From positions 32,476 to 96,475 of the forward strand of contig JAISEL010000023.1 in NCBI GenBank assembly GCA_031264185.1: a DNA stretch of 64,000 nt, read 5' to 3'. The notes under the pieces were generated by a model. The model was not told the DNA's origin. It made no database searches and saw only the letters and a program-made list of their open reading frames with translations. Shown piece after piece: positions 54,622 through 64,000 of the stretch. The stretch comes from Deltaproteobacteria bacterium. GTDB taxonomy: Bacteria > Desulfobacterota > Desulfarculia > Adiutricales > Adiutricaceae. Numbering within the stretch: the stretch's first letter is position 1; every line of letters begins with the position of its first letter. The translations under genes were made by a program, and so were the position numbers.

Positions 54622-56370
54622 ATGCTTGATTCAACTAAATTATTTATAAATAAACTGAAAAATAATAATTTATTGTTCATTATTATTTATTTATCAGTCA
54701 TTTTTTCTGTTTTTTCCTCCCTTATTTGTCTTAATTCAGCTCAGGCTCAGACAAATCCCGGCACAGGAGTGGATGTGCTCGATCGGGACTCCAGACAGGC
54801 CCCTCCGGAGCCCTTATCAAGACCCAGGCTAGCTGTCGGCCAGCCGGAGGAAGGCGCTGAGTCCGCCTTTGACACCAGTGCCAAATTCTTTCTGGCCTCC
54901 ATTGAGGTGGAAGGAACCGCCGTCTTCAGTTCTCAGGAACTGACCGCCCCATACGCGGAGCAAATCGGCCGCCGAATAAGCCTTGGCGATCTGAAGCGTA
55001 TGGCGGATGAGATGAGCGCCAAGTACCGCGAGGCCGGTTACGTTCTTTCCCGGGTCATTATCCCGGCTCAGGAACTCGATCCGCAAAGGGCTGATGTCAA
55101 GTTAGCAGCCACAGAAGGTTTTCTGGGCTCAATTTCCTGGCAGGGCGATCCGAAGCTGATTGAAAAGGTTTCGGCCTACTTTTCAGCCTCCCAGAAGAAA
55201 CTGTTAGCCATGAGGCCTCTGCAGTACGCCGCTTTGGAGCGGGCCGTAACCCTCTTGAGCGATGTGGCCGGTCTTACGGTTTCAACTACGTTTGCCAAAA
55301 GCGCTGTCCCCGGCGCCTCGGACTTGGTTATAAACGTCAGGCATCAAATTATGGAAGGTTCCTTGAGTATTGGAAATACCGGAACCCAGTCAGCCGGTCC
55401 ATGGCTGATTTCGGCTAGCGCTTCTTTTGCCGGAATTCCGTTTGTCGGCGGCCGGACCAGCTTAAGCTACAATCAGGCTTGGGACTGGCGGGAATATTAT
55501 TCTATGAGCATATCCCACAGACATCTGTGGGCCGGCGGATTCTCGCTGTCGTTTTCCTACGCCTTCAGCGAAAGTCAAAAACCGGGCACTGATTTCGCCA
55601 AGCTCTTCGACCATGCCACCAAAAGCGGCACCTACACCCTGGGGGCCGGTTACTCGATCATCAGGGGGCGTGACCTCAATCTCAGCCTGGGAGCGGCCTA
55701 CTCCCATCGCGACAGCCGGGCCGAGCTTCTTGGAGCTCCATATACTGAAGATAAGCTCCGTTCACTCACCTTTGACATAAATTTCGACTTTTCCGATGAG
55801 ATGGGCGGGGTCACCCAGATCTTTCCCTCAGTGACTTTGGGACTTGATTCCTTCGGCGCTACCGACTGTGATCCCCAGTCCTCCTCTCCTCTGGCCCCGG
55901 CCAGCTACAGCCGCGTAAATCTTTATATTTCGCGGCAGCAAAGCCTCCCTCTGGACTTCAGTCTGGCCGCCAGCGGGGAAATTCAGCTGGCAGGCACTAT
56001 CCTCCCCTCTTACGAGCAGTTCTCACTGGGCGGACAACTTTTCGGCCGGGGTTACGACTCCGGGGCTTTGGAGGGCGACAACGGGGCTGCCGGCTCTTTG
56101 GAGCTTCGCCGACCCTGGAGGCTTTCGGACTTAATAGTAATGCCTTACGTTTTCGTTGACGGAGGCACGGTTTGGACTAAAGGCCGGATAGACGGCGTGG
56201 ACCCCCACGCCGAATTGTCATCAGCTGGCTTGGGGCTGAGGCTTTCCAGTCAGTCCGAAGCTTTGCCGATCTCAGGTTTCAGTCTGAATATTTTTGTCGG
56301 CAAACCGCTGAAAACCGTTGACAACAATTCATCGGCCCGCTGGGTGGGCTTGCTGTCCTTTAATTTTTGA
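54622..56370 (+). CDS. TpsB outer-membrane transporter (ShlB/FhaC type)
   Basis: A 582-residue two-partner secretion transporter. A long signal peptide (NLLFIIIYLSVIFSVFSSLI ... SAQAQ) is followed by a proline-rich linker, a POTRA domain (FFLASIEVEGTAVFSSQELT ... RISLGDLKRMADEMSAKYRE AGYVLSRVIIPAQELD), and a ShlB-type beta-barrel from about residue 240, with the conserved GRGYDSG (VRGY-like lid-lock) near residue 475 and a C-terminal aromatic residue (LLSFNF). It exports the TpsA protein through the outer membrane. The gene lies 64 bases before tpsA, so the two are co-transcribed from the sigma-54 promoter. Confidence 0.9.
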   Translation: MLDSTKLFINKLKNNNLLFIIIYLSVIFSVFSSLICLNSAQAQTNPGTGVDVLDRDSRQAPPEPLSRPRLAVGQPEEGAESAFDTSAKFFLASIEVEGTAVFSSQELTAPYAEQIGRRISLGDLKRMADEMSAKYREAGYVLSRVIIPAQELDPQRADVKLAATEGFLGSISWQGDPKLIEKVSAYFSASQKKLLAMRPLQYAALERAVTLLSDVAGLTVSTTFAKSAVPGASDLVINVRHQIMEGSLSIGNTGTQSAGPWLISASASFAGIPFVGGRTSLSYNQAWDWREYYSMSISHRHLWAGGFSLSFSYAFSESQKPGTDFAKLFDHATKSGTYTLGAGYSIIRGRDLNLSLGAAYSHRDSRAELLGAPYTEDKLRSLTFDINFDFSDEMGGVTQIFPSVTLGLDSFGATDCDPQSSSPLAPASYSRVNLYISRQQSLPLDFSLAASGEIQLAGTILPSYEQFSLGGQLFGRGYDSGALEGDNGAAGSLELRRPWRLSDLIVMPYVFVDGGTVWTKGRIDGVDPHAELSSAGLGLRLSSQSEALPISGFSLNIFVGKPLKTVDNNSSARWVGLLSFNF

Positions 56371-56433
56371 AATTTAGGCTTTTTTGAAGATATTTTCTTT
56401 TTTTTTCAATAATTTAACTTCCCGAGGTGCCCT

Positions 56434-59400
56434 ATGACCAGCCTTCAAAACCGTTTTTTGGGTGTCGCCATCCATCTGGTTATCTTCGTGCTAATTTTCC
56501 AGCCGTCCCTGGCCCTGGCAGGACCGGAAGGCGGTCAAGTAGTGGCTGGCCAGGCCTCAATTGCTAAATCGGGTGCCGAAACCAACATCAGACAGTCTTC
56601 CGACCTGGCGGTAATTAATTGGAACTCCTTTGACATCGGCAAAGGCGAAACGGTCGATCACCGGATGCCCGGCCCCAACTCCACCGGTCTCCACCGTGTG
56701 GTCGGAGGCGGCGGGGCCAGCCAGCTTGAGGGAGCCCTCAAGTCAAACGGCAACGTTTTCCTTGTAAATCCCAAAGGCACGGTCATTCACAATGGAGCCA
56801 GGATCGACACCAAAGGGTTTGTGGCCACGACCAGCGACATCAAAAACGAAGACTTCATGGCCGGCAATTTGGATTTCGGGATTAAAGGCTCTCCCGGAGC
56901 CGCTATCATCAATAAGGGCGAAATAAGCGTCAGGGAGAACGGATACGCAGCCTTGGTGGCCCCTCAGGTCAGGAACGAGGGGATCATAGCCGGAAGATTG
57001 AGTTCGGTGGCCTTGGCTTCGGCGGACCGCTTCAAACTTGACGTGTACGGCGACGATCTGATCAGCTTTGCGGTGGACGATGAGACGGCCGGTGAATTTT
57101 ACGATACCAGCGGGGAACAGCTCGGCGCAGAGAATGTCGGCCGGATCGAAAACGAAGGGGGAATTGTCCTTCTCACCGCCAAACAGCTGGATCAGACCGT
57201 GGCCGGGACAGTTAATAACAGCGGCCTGATTGAGGCCGGGTCGGCGGATTTTGACGGCGGAAAAATAGTTTTGAGAGGCGTTGGGGAAAGAGTTAAAGTC
57301 ACTTCTAAGGGGACGATATCGGGCTCCTCGGTCAAGGCTGACGGCGGTGTCGTCAGAGTGGTCGGCGAAGGCGCGGTTGAAGTTTCGGGAAGCATTGAGG
57401 CCAAAGGCGGCCGAAAGGGCGGGGCGGTCGACATATCAGGGAAAAAGGAGACTTCCCTGGCGGCCGCCCAAATCAGCGCCGAAGGATCTGATGGCGGTCT
57501 GGTCAGATTAGGCGGAAGTTTTCAGGGCGGCGAAATAAAGCCAAATATGCCCGAAGACTACAGGGATAATTTTCTTAGCAATGGGGCTTTAACTGACAAT
57601 TTATACAACACTCTACTTTTAAATATAGACCAAAGTTCTGTAATAAACTCAGGGGTTAAGGGAACAGCAATTGCCTGGAGTGACGGCGTTGCCAACATTG
57701 ATGGCATCATTAAAGGTAAGTACATAGAGACCAGCGGCAAGAAATTAAATATTGCCAGCCCGCCGGAAATATTCGGAAATGGGATGTGGTTGATTGATCC
57801 GGAAGATGTAATTGTATCAGATCAATGTTCTGGTAATACTTGGGATTCAACATGTATCAATTCAAACTGGTTGACGCAGGCAGCAAATGATTATGGTGTG
57901 AGTATTTTTGGCGAAAATTCACTAACTATTAATTCAAGTCTAAATTTTGAGCTATCAAATCAAAATATCGGAACTTTTTATTTATATGGCGGCAATAGCT
58001 TGATAATTAATGATAATATCAGTATAATACGTAATTATACATATGATAATATTTATCTTCAGCTAAATTTAAATTCTAATAATATAGTAATAGGAGATTA
58101 TATTACAATAGAAGTCCCAGAGATAGTAATAAAAGCTGATAATAAATTTTATGCTGGCAATAATTTATATATTAGTGCAATTAACTGGTTATTTATAAGT
58201 GCATCAGATATTGAAATTAGAGAAAATGCATTTATTCGTGCAGGTAGGCTAGATATTGATGCTTCAAGAGTTAATGCAGCTGAAGATATATATTACCGAA
58301 CTAAAAAGCTATTTATAGGTTTAAATTCTATTATAGAATCTAATAATATAGGGATAATAGCAAAAGATGTAATAGTGCCTGGGTTAACAATAAAAGATGA
58401 TATAGAAGATTATACTTATACTCGTGATGTTGTAGTTTTTTATGATACAGAGTTATTTTCTGGTCATTTAAAGATTGAACGAGAAGATGATAACACGAAT
58501 AATATTTTTTTCAATCGAACGTATGATTCACCAGTTATTAAGCTTATATTAGAAGGAGGTTCTATAGATAATCCTGTTATCGAAGCTAAAACAGTTACAT
58601 TAGATGATAATAATGAGTTTTTAGATGGTAATAATATATTTTTAGATGAATACTCATTAAAAGTAGATTTATTTTTTTATAACGATAAAAATACTATTAT
58701 TGGTACTAATTCTGATGGTGCGCCGCACATATATAATTTAGTTAATGGCAGCTGCCCAAATTGGCCATTTGATACAGTAATACTTCAATATAAAGATGAT
58801 ACAGATCTGCCGTATTCAATTTCGATATCAGACAATATTACGTCTGGAATTACTTCGTTTTCATTCGATAATGATGGGAAAATAAATTATATAGCTCCTA
58901 CCAATGACATTAATATCAATGTAGATGATTTGATTTCCGCTTTAACCTCAAGTGCAAATCTCTCCTTTTTGATAACTTCAACCGGCAATCTAATCCTAGA
59001 CGCTCCTCTAGTGATTGAAAGCTCTATGGGCCTTGGCTTTAACTCTTTTGGCGATATCTTTTTCAACCGCCCGATCGCTCTAAAGGATGGCAATTTGCTG
59101 GCAGTCAGTTCAACCGGGGATATTAATGTCAACGGCGGCCTGATTCTGGAAAATGGGGTGTTCGCGTTAGAAGCGGAAGAAGGGGCGGTCAGCATTAACA
59201 ATGCGATATATTACAGTGTAACCGGACAGATCGAGCCCTACAGTTTAATTAATGCCAAAACGGTGAATATTGACCCTGACGTGGCCATTAAAGGGGTGAA
59301 TAAAGATCTAAGGGTTTCAGCTGGTGAGAGGGTAAATATCGGGCCTAATTCATCCATTGATATTTCTCCATATTCTATTGATGGTCCGGTTTTAAGAATT

Positions 59401-61482
59401 GAATCCGCTCGTTATCTTGACTTAGGTTTGGGCTCTAAAATTCATGGTTCGCAAATTCAGCTCAGTTCTCCCGTAATCAATATTTTCGGGTCAAAAGTTA
59501 CAGCCGCTGAAAATTTACTGATTTCTGCTACGGATATGAATTTAAAAGGAGTAAATCTGGATAAAACTATTTTAAACGGACAATTTATTAGTCTATTTGC
59601 CGATAATATAATTATTGATGCCGCTGAACTTATTTCCAGCGGAGATATTAATATCACCGGAGATAATTTGAACATAAAAGCCGAAAGTGTCCTCATGGCG
59701 GAAGAGATGTTTCGGGCAACCTTTTCCGACACTCTGAATCTTTATGGCGGGACGATCTATCAGCCTAATATTCAGGCGCCTTATGTGCGCATTTATGGTT
59801 ACGGCTCGTATTCAGCGGCCGAATTGGGTCCATATTCGATCAAAGCTGAAGAATTCGACTATGGCACCGGCAGCAACAAAGTTTTGTTAGTAGGTAAGCA
59901 GTCTGGCAATAACTGGCAACCCCATGTCTTTGGTCTGAAACCGGCCTCATTTTCGTACAGCGGCTCTGATTTGTTGTATAAGGGGCTGAAGAGCGCTGAT
60001 TGGCCATTTACTACAATTCTTCTATCTGATTCCCAAGGAACTTTATGGCCGTCTAAAAATGATGACCAGCCGCCTGCAATCATTGATACAAATCCAGATT
60101 CCGGTCTGCCGGAATATAATGATGACCAGCCGCCTTCAGTCATTGATACGAATCCAGATTCCGGTCTGCCGGAATATGATGATGACCAGCCGCCTTTAAT
60201 CACTGATACGAATCCAGATTCTGATAAACCAAAAGTAGCAGCAGGTTCCAGTGATTATCTGTATTTGGACAAATCATTATTTAACAGTCAAATAGAAGAT
60301 GAAACTGGCAAAATAATATACGGACCTGGAGCAACGACAAGCAATCCGAAAATTAACCCTATTTTGTTGAACCCAGCTGAACAATATATTGTTGATACCG
60401 CCAATGATTTGGCTGGAAAAATTTATTCAGAATTAAAAGATAATTTAAATATATCTTTAGATTTTGATGAATCAGTTGTAGATAATGCCCTATTTAGTAT
60501 GTTGAAAAGTACTATAGCAGGTTTTAATGAACTTTTTATTTCCTTGGGGTCAAATAATCTTCCATTTCTTGATATATTTAAAGATAATAATATTCTTAAT
60601 TTTATGCAAAGTGAATTATTTATAGAAAAACTTAAAGAAGCTTGTACTAAAGATGGAATTAAGAAGCTTGGTGTGGATCTAGCAACAAAACTTATTTTTG
60701 ATGCTATTCGAGATACTATTATTGAAACTTTGGGATGGTCTCCTGATCAGCCTACATTTTGGGCTTCTTGGGGGAATGAAATACTAATATATTCTATAAA
60801 TGTTTTTACTTCTTCGGCTCAAGTGGGAGTATCTGATTATATAAAGACAGGTAAATTGCCTGGATGGGATACTGTTGTTCGAGGTTCTGCTGATGCAGTG
60901 TTCGATGAAATTTCTAAGCTTATAGAGCTAAGGGCTGAATATTCCAAAACAATAAGCCAGTTAGGTGAGTCATTCTCTGCCTATTTCGGCGGATACGTGC
61001 AAGAAATTATAATATTGGATAATCCTAACCCTACAGGTCCGTTTGCTGAAGGAACAGAAGCCCGTGAACATTTAAAAAATGTTGTTGAAAACGGATTGAT
61101 TGTAAATGAGCAAGTGACACGCGCATTGGGACTAGGAGGCGGCCATACTGATCCTGTTGCAAATGCTACTTTCCTCAAAGGAGTATCTAATACTTTAGAG
61201 ATGATTGCAGAATTGATTGCGGCTAAGAAGCAAGGTGATGATACTAAGGTTATGGCATATGAATATATGATTACAAAAACAGTGAATCAATCTTGGGGCG
61301 CATTTCCAATGGATGTAGTCAGTCATTTTTGCGCTAATTATGGTGTCATCTTTAATCCTCGAAATGATTACCCGTTTCCTTTGGGGGATGGAGAAAAACC
61401 TCCCGCTGGACAATGGCTTAAAGATACCGTTGACAAGCGCGAGACGGCAACACGCCAGACAGGCTATAATCCAAAACACTGA
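56434..61482 (+). CDS. TpsA exoprotein (filamentous haemagglutinin-like) with unknown C-terminal domain
   Basis: A 1682-residue secreted protein. After a signal peptide (LVIFVLIFQPSLALAG) comes the TPS secretion domain (residues 30-280) with DLAVINWNSFDIGKGETVDH and NPKGTVIHNGARIDTKGFVA. The centre is beta-helical repeat sequence; the DNA from about 57560 to 58950 is far more AT-rich than the flanks, which suggests an inserted or recombined passenger segment. At residues 1210-1270 three 20-residue repeats (DDQPPxIIDTNPDSGLPEY) form a linker. The last 400 residues are a separate helical domain without a match that I know (WGNEILIYSINVFTSSAQVG, GLGGGHTDPVANATFLKGVS, AFPMDVVSHFCANYGVIF). It may be an effector domain. 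Confidence 0.9.
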   Translation: MTSLQNRFLGVAIHLVIFVLIFQPSLALAGPEGGQVVAGQASIAKSGAETNIRQSSDLAVINWNSFDIGKGETVDHRMPGPNSTGLHRVVGGGGASQLEGALKSNGNVFLVNPKGTVIHNGARIDTKGFVATTSDIKNEDFMAGNLDFGIKGSPGAAIINKGEISVRENGYAALVAPQVRNEGIIAGRLSSVALASADRFKLDVYGDDLISFAVDDETAGEFYDTSGEQLGAENVGRIENEGGIVLLTAKQLDQTVAGTVNNSGLIEAGSADFDGGKIVLRGVGERVKVTSKGTISGSSVKADGGVVRVVGEGAVEVSGSIEAKGGRKGGAVDISGKKETSLAAAQISAEGSDGGLVRLGGSFQGGEIKPNMPEDYRDNFLSNGALTDNLYNTLLLNIDQSSVINSGVKGTAIAWSDGVANIDGIIKGKYIETSGKKLNIASPPEIFGNGMWLIDPEDVIVSDQCSGNTWDSTCINSNWLTQAANDYGVSIFGENSLTINSSLNFELSNQNIGTFYLYGGNSLIINDNISIIRNYTYDNIYLQLNLNSNNIVIGDYITIEVPEIVIKADNKFYAGNNLYISAINWLFISASDIEIRENAFIRAGRLDIDASRVNAAEDIYYRTKKLFIGLNSIIESNNIGIIAKDVIVPGLTIKDDIEDYTYTRDVVVFYDTELFSGHLKIEREDDNTNNIFFNRTYDSPVIKLILEGGSIDNPVIEAKTVTLDDNNEFLDGNNIFLDEYSLKVDLFFYNDKNTIIGTNSDGAPHIYNLVNGSCPNWPFDTVILQYKDDTDLPYSISISDNITSGITSFSFDNDGKINYIAPTNDININVDDLISALTSSANLSFLITSTGNLILDAPLVIESSMGLGFNSFGDIFFNRPIALKDGNLLAVSSTGDINVNGGLILENGVFALEAEEGAVSINNAIYYSVTGQIEPYSLINAKTVNIDPDVAIKGVNKDLRVSAGERVNIGPNSSIDISPYSIDGPVLRIESARYLDLGLGSKIHGSQIQLSSPVINIFGSKVTAAENLLISATDMNLKGVNLDKTILNGQFISLFADNIIIDAAELISSGDINITGDNLNIKAESVLMAEEMFRATFSDTLNLYGGTIYQPNIQAPYVRIYGYGSYSAAELGPYSIKAEEFDYGTGSNKVLLVGKQSGNNWQPHVFGLKPASFSYSGSDLLYKGLKSADWPFTTILLSDSQGTLWPSKNDDQPPAIIDTNPDSGLPEYNDDQPPSVIDTNPDSGLPEYDDDQPPLITDTNPDSDKPKVAAGSSDYLYLDKSLFNSQIEDETGKIIYGPGATTSNPKINPILLNPAEQYIVDTANDLAGKIYSELKDNLNISLDFDESVVDNALFSMLKSTIAGFNELFISLGSNNLPFLDIFKDNNILNFMQSELFIEKLKEACTKDGIKKLGVDLATKLIFDAIRDTIIETLGWSPDQPTFWASWGNEILIYSINVFTSSAQVGVSDYIKTGKLPGWDTVVRGSADAVFDEISKLIELRAEYSKTISQLGESFSAYFGGYVQEIIILDNPNPTGPFAEGTEAREHLKNVVENGLIVNEQVTRALGLGGGHTDPVANATFLKGVSNTLEMIAELIAAKKQGDDTKVMAYEYMITKTVNQSWGAFPMDVVSHFCANYGVIFNPRNDYPFPLGDGEKPPAGQWLKDTVDKRETATRQTGYNPKH

Positions 61483-61613
61483 GAAAAGACGGTGGGCAGC
61501 TGCCCAGAAGGAGACACAAGCGAAGACAAGTTGCTGATTCCTGGAGAAATTATCAAAGATTCCGCATTGTAGGAAGAAACGCTCTCTTTCCCTATAACCA
61601 AAGGAGTGCCGCA

Positions 61614-61832
61614 ATGAAATTCAGAAACATTATTTCCGCTGCCGCTGCATTGACTTTGCTCGCGGCAGGGGTAGCTTTCGCCGCCATGTCGTATGAATGC
61701 TGGTCCTACAGAAACGGCAAGCCGGATAAAATGGTTCATGTGTCGGCGAATAGCAATGATCAAGCTGTAGGGCTGGCCTGCGAAAAATTCAAGAAACTGG
61801 GTATCCGCTACGATTACGTCAAATGCAAATAA
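61614..61832 (+). CDS. Small secreted cysteine-containing protein
   Basis: A 72-residue protein. MKFRNIISAAAALTLLAAGV then AFA is a classic signal peptide; the mature 49 residues (MSYECWSYRNGKPDKMVHVS, VGLACEKFKKLGIRYDYVKC) contain three cysteines. AAAGGAG precedes the ATG. It is 131 bases after tpsA on the same strand. No family recognised; it could be an immunity, chaperone or envelope protein. Confidence 0.7.
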   Translation: MKFRNIISAAAALTLLAAGVAFAAMSYECWSYRNGKPDKMVHVSANSNDQAVGLACEKFKKLGIRYDYVKCK

Positions 61833-61913
61833 TGAAAGGGGGAATGAAAACGCGCATGGGGGGACTCTCCGTTCCTGCCCTTATGCTGCGCTTCGGCAGC
61901 GCTCAGGTCAAAT

Positions 61914-62544
61914 TCAGGTCATTGCAGAGGTCGTCAATTTCCTCTCTTTCGACCCAATGTATCTTAAGGTAGTGCCGCTTTGGGAATGATTCAGCATCTT
62001 CTGGATCATGTCCGCGTTGCGGCCGGACTTTTGATACATGTGGTCCCCGAAAGTCTTTCTCAGCGAATGGGTGCCCAACAAATTGGGCAGCCCGACCGTC
62101 CTGTCGGCTTCGGTGATGATTTGCCGGGCTCTTTGCCGGGTTATGGGCTTCAGGCCTTTGGACAGCATCAGCAGCGAATTCGGTAGCATCGGACCTCTTT
62201 CGGTTGATCTGACCTTCAGGTACTCTTTCAGGGCTTTATGGACGGCCGGATTAATGGGCACGGTGCGGGTCCTGCCGGTTTTTTCCTCTTTGATTGAGGG
62301 TAATCAGTGCTTTAATTTGGCCGACGGGATCCAGGACATCGGCCAGGGTAAGGTTCAGGACATCGCCGATGCGCAGGGCGGTATTGACTCCCAGGACGAA
62401 ATGGCAGGCGTTCCGGGCTACGTTGGGGCCGGACTTCAAAAGCTGGACTATTTAAGCAATAGCAGAATTCTGTTCAGTCGCCAGACGGTACAGCTCCGCT
62501 AATTTTGCCGTAAGAGCAGCGACAGCACCATCTTTAGTATACAT
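61914..62544 (-). pseudogene. Tyrosine recombinase, frameshifted
   Basis: The minus strand encodes a short tyrosine recombinase in pieces. An initial frame (MYTKDGAVAALTAKLAELYR) hits a stop near 62456; then LLKSGPNVARNACHFVLGVN and NTALRIGDVLNL (first catalytic arginine); a frameshift at the A-run near 62290 separates this from EEKTGRTRTVPINPAVHKAL, HSLRKTFGDHMYQ, MLNHSQSGTTLRYIG (histidines, second arginine and nucleophilic tyrosine). All catalytic residues are present, so decay is recent. It may mark the end of the secretion island. Confidence 0.78.
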
Positions 62545-62593
62545 TTATAACTTTCCTGTCTGAATAAGTAGCAATTTAGTCATTTTGACCTGA

Positions 62594-64000
62594 TTATGTC
62601 TCTCCAGGGTGGGTGAGCCGGAACACTTCCTGGCTGTCCAGGACCGTGGTCTGTCCGTTTTTCTTAAAGACGCAGGCCTCGATGTTGCTCTTCTCCAGGT
62701 TTACCGCCAAAGAGATGAGGATAGGCTTTTCGCTGGCTCCGCCGTAGTCACGGGTCTGAATCTGGGTCATGCCGTCCAGGGCGGCTTTTATGGCCTTATC
62801 GCTGCCCCTGGCGGTTTTCAGCTCAATGATGTAGACCAGGCCTTTATACTTGACCTTCAAATCGGCCCGTCCCCCGCTCAGATGCTTTTCAGCGCTGACT
62901 TCAGCTTCGGCTCCGCACAGAAAAGCGTATAAGACGCTCCGATAGAAATTTTCGCCCAGCTGCTGGCGCATTGTTTCCATGTAACTCTGGCCTGGATTCC
63001 GGTCAGGCCCTTCCGGCGGCTTTTCCGCCTCCGTCCGGGCCATCCCGGCCAGAACGTCCGCGCTCATTTTTACGGCGATTGCCTCCTTATGGTCCCGATA
63101 GGTCAGGCCGGCGTACATGCGCCAAAAAAGGACAAGCATCTTCAGGACATCGCCTGCGGCCAAGCAATCGCCCAATTTCAGCGCAGCCTCCATGGCTTGA
63201 GTCTCTGAGGCGAAACAGTTGTCCAGGAACAGAGCCGACAGGGCGGCCCGGACTTCAAAGTTGGGATAGTCCAGAGAATAGGAGCCCATGTCATCCTTGC
63301 GCAGGGTCAGATAACCGGCCTGATAAAGGAATCCGGCCGGAGGCGTTGTTCCGATTTCTCCGGGCGAGTCGGCGAAATCATTGCTGATCCGAAGGCCGGA
63401 AAACTCTTCAACTGTGAGTTTCCTGTCCTTGAGAAATTTCCTGATGAAGGTGTTGGAGCCGGACCGCGACCAGTATTTTTTAAATTCGCTGTTGCTGAAG
63501 AAAAGCAGAGTGGAGAAGGGATTGTAGACTCTGGTCATTCCGTCAAAGGAAAAGCCGTCATAGTATTCTCGGATATGCGTCAGAAGCTCCTTTTCTTCCA
63601 TCCGCAGTTTTTGGGCTGTCTCTTTGATGTACGGGGCGAAATTGACTTCCAGCTCCTCCTGAGTCAGGCCCATGAAGGCGGCGAATTCAGGATTTGTCGA
63701 AATGTCCACCAGGTTGTTGAGAGTGGAAAAGACGCCCATGCCGGAAAATTTGGAGATCCCGGTGATGAAGACGAAGTCCAGGATCCCATCATTGGCTTTG
63801 ATCATGGAATAGAATCTTCGCATGACGTTCCGCGTTTGGTCAACCAGCCGCTCGTCATAGGTCGGTTTGGGCCTCTGAATGAGACTTATGACTGGAGCAT
63901 CGTATTCGTCTATCAGCAGGACAATTTTTTGGGCTGTGATCTCGCGGACATCCTCCAGCAAACAAGAAAAAGCGTTTGCCGTATCAGTCGCTCTTAAGAC
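62594..64000 (-). CDS. AAA-ATPase-like / PD-(D/E)XK nuclease family protein, 5' end off window
   Basis: The frame is open to the right window edge, so the N-terminus (with the Walker A motif) is missing. The visible 468 residues contain the AAA-ATPase-like domain (VLLIDEYDAPV Walker B, FVFITGISKFSGMGVFSTLN, YYDGFSFDGMTRVYNPFSTL) and, at the C-terminus, the PD-(D/E)XK nuclease-like domain (SGGRADLKVKYKGLVYIIEL then KTARGSDKAIKAALDGMTQI). This two-domain family is widespread and often multicopy in gut and anaerobic bacteria; its function is unknown. Confidence 0.9.
   Translation of the reverse strand, partial: VLRATDTANAFSCLLEDVREITAQKIVLLIDEYDAPVISLIQRPKPTYDERLVDQTRNVMRRFYSMIKANDGILDFVFITGISKFSGMGVFSTLNNLVDISTNPEFAAFMGLTQEELEVNFAPYIKETAQKLRMEEKELLTHIREYYDGFSFDGMTRVYNPFSTLLFFSNSEFKKYWSRSGSNTFIRKFLKDRKLTVEEFSGLRISNDFADSPGEIGTTPPAGFLYQAGYLTLRKDDMGSYSLDYPNFEVRAALSALFLDNCFASETQAMEAALKLGDCLAAGDVLKMLVLFWRMYAGLTYRDHKEAIAVKMSADVLAGMARTEAEKPPEGPDRNPGQSYMETMRQQLGENFYRSVLYAFLCGAEAEVSAEKHLSGGRADLKVKYKGLVYIIELKTARGSDKAIKAALDGMTQIQTRDYGGASEKPILISLAVNLEKSNIEACVFKKNGQTTVLDSQEVFRLTHPGET

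Overview
The window looks like a bacterial chromosome segment, moderately GC-rich in its housekeeping genes and much more AT-rich in its accessory stretches. The housekeeping block (HU, RNA polymerase omega, Lon, TatA, TerC, cobyric acid synthase, a COG1313-type radical SAM enzyme) together with sigma-54-type promoters, a ModC-like ATPase, NifX-like proteins, TonB and outer-membrane secretion systems points to a diderm anaerobe, most likely a Desulfobacterota (deltaproteobacterial) lineage. That assignment is inference. Pseudogenes, miniature transposons and long gene-poor stretches suggest a genome under decay or heavy mobile-element pressure, as in host-associated lineages.

Layout. (1) 0-6.8 kb: the 5' end of a class D (OXA-type) beta-lactamase at the left edge, then a plasmid-like mobilisable module (excisionase-like HTH, primase-polymerase/DUF3987 protein, MobV-type relaxase with an in-frame amber stop, a candidate oriT, a TraK-like protein), a broken SLOG-family gene and an IS630-family insertion sequence. 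(2) 6.9-10.6 kb: a compact defence operon on the minus strand made of a TIR-like protein, a caspase-like protease (together resembling type IV Thoeris), a cytosine-C5 methyltransferase and a NotI-family restriction endonuclease. It stops at an initiator tRNA. (3) 10.7-19.7 kb: the chromosomal core: CgeB-like glycosyltransferase, cobQ, tatA, terC-like, rpoZ and hup on the minus strand, then lon and a radical SAM gene on the plus strand. (4) 19.8-29.6 kb: accessory and gene-poor DNA with a SMI1/KNR4 protein, a transposase fragment, two NifX-like proteins, an orphan ModC-like ATPase, a decayed TnpB gene, a 126-bp tandem repeat and a miniature transposon.

(5) 29.6-32.4 kb: a classical autotransporter behind a sigma-54-like promoter. 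(6) 32.9-37.5 kb: two paralogous XRE/S24-like regulators and the remnant of a third in gene-poor DNA. (7) 37.9-49.1 kb: a tRNA-Gly 3' fragment (attachment site) and tyrosine integrase, a TonB gene, a sigma-54 promoter leading into a small gene and a broken AAA+ ATPase, then P4-satellite-like replication genes (integrase fragment, HTH proteins, primase-helicase, AntA antirepressor, CHC2/TOPRIM primase). (8) 50.3-52.7 kb: a Sel1-repeat pseudogene and a HipA-like kinase. (9) 54.1-61.8 kb: a sigma-54 promoter running directly into a (CT)28 tract, then a two-partner secretion pair (TpsB and a 1682-residue TpsA) and a tiny secreted protein. (10) 61.9-64 kb: a broken integrase and the 3' part of an AAA-ATPase-like/PD-(D/E)XK protein that runs off the window.

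The strongest points for follow-up are the TIR-caspase/restriction-modification operon, the sigma-54 promoters with CT-rich initial transcribed regions, a TA-flanked miniature transposon family with three copies (one inside the AAA+ gene), and a C-terminal domain shared between a primase-helicase and an antirepressor.
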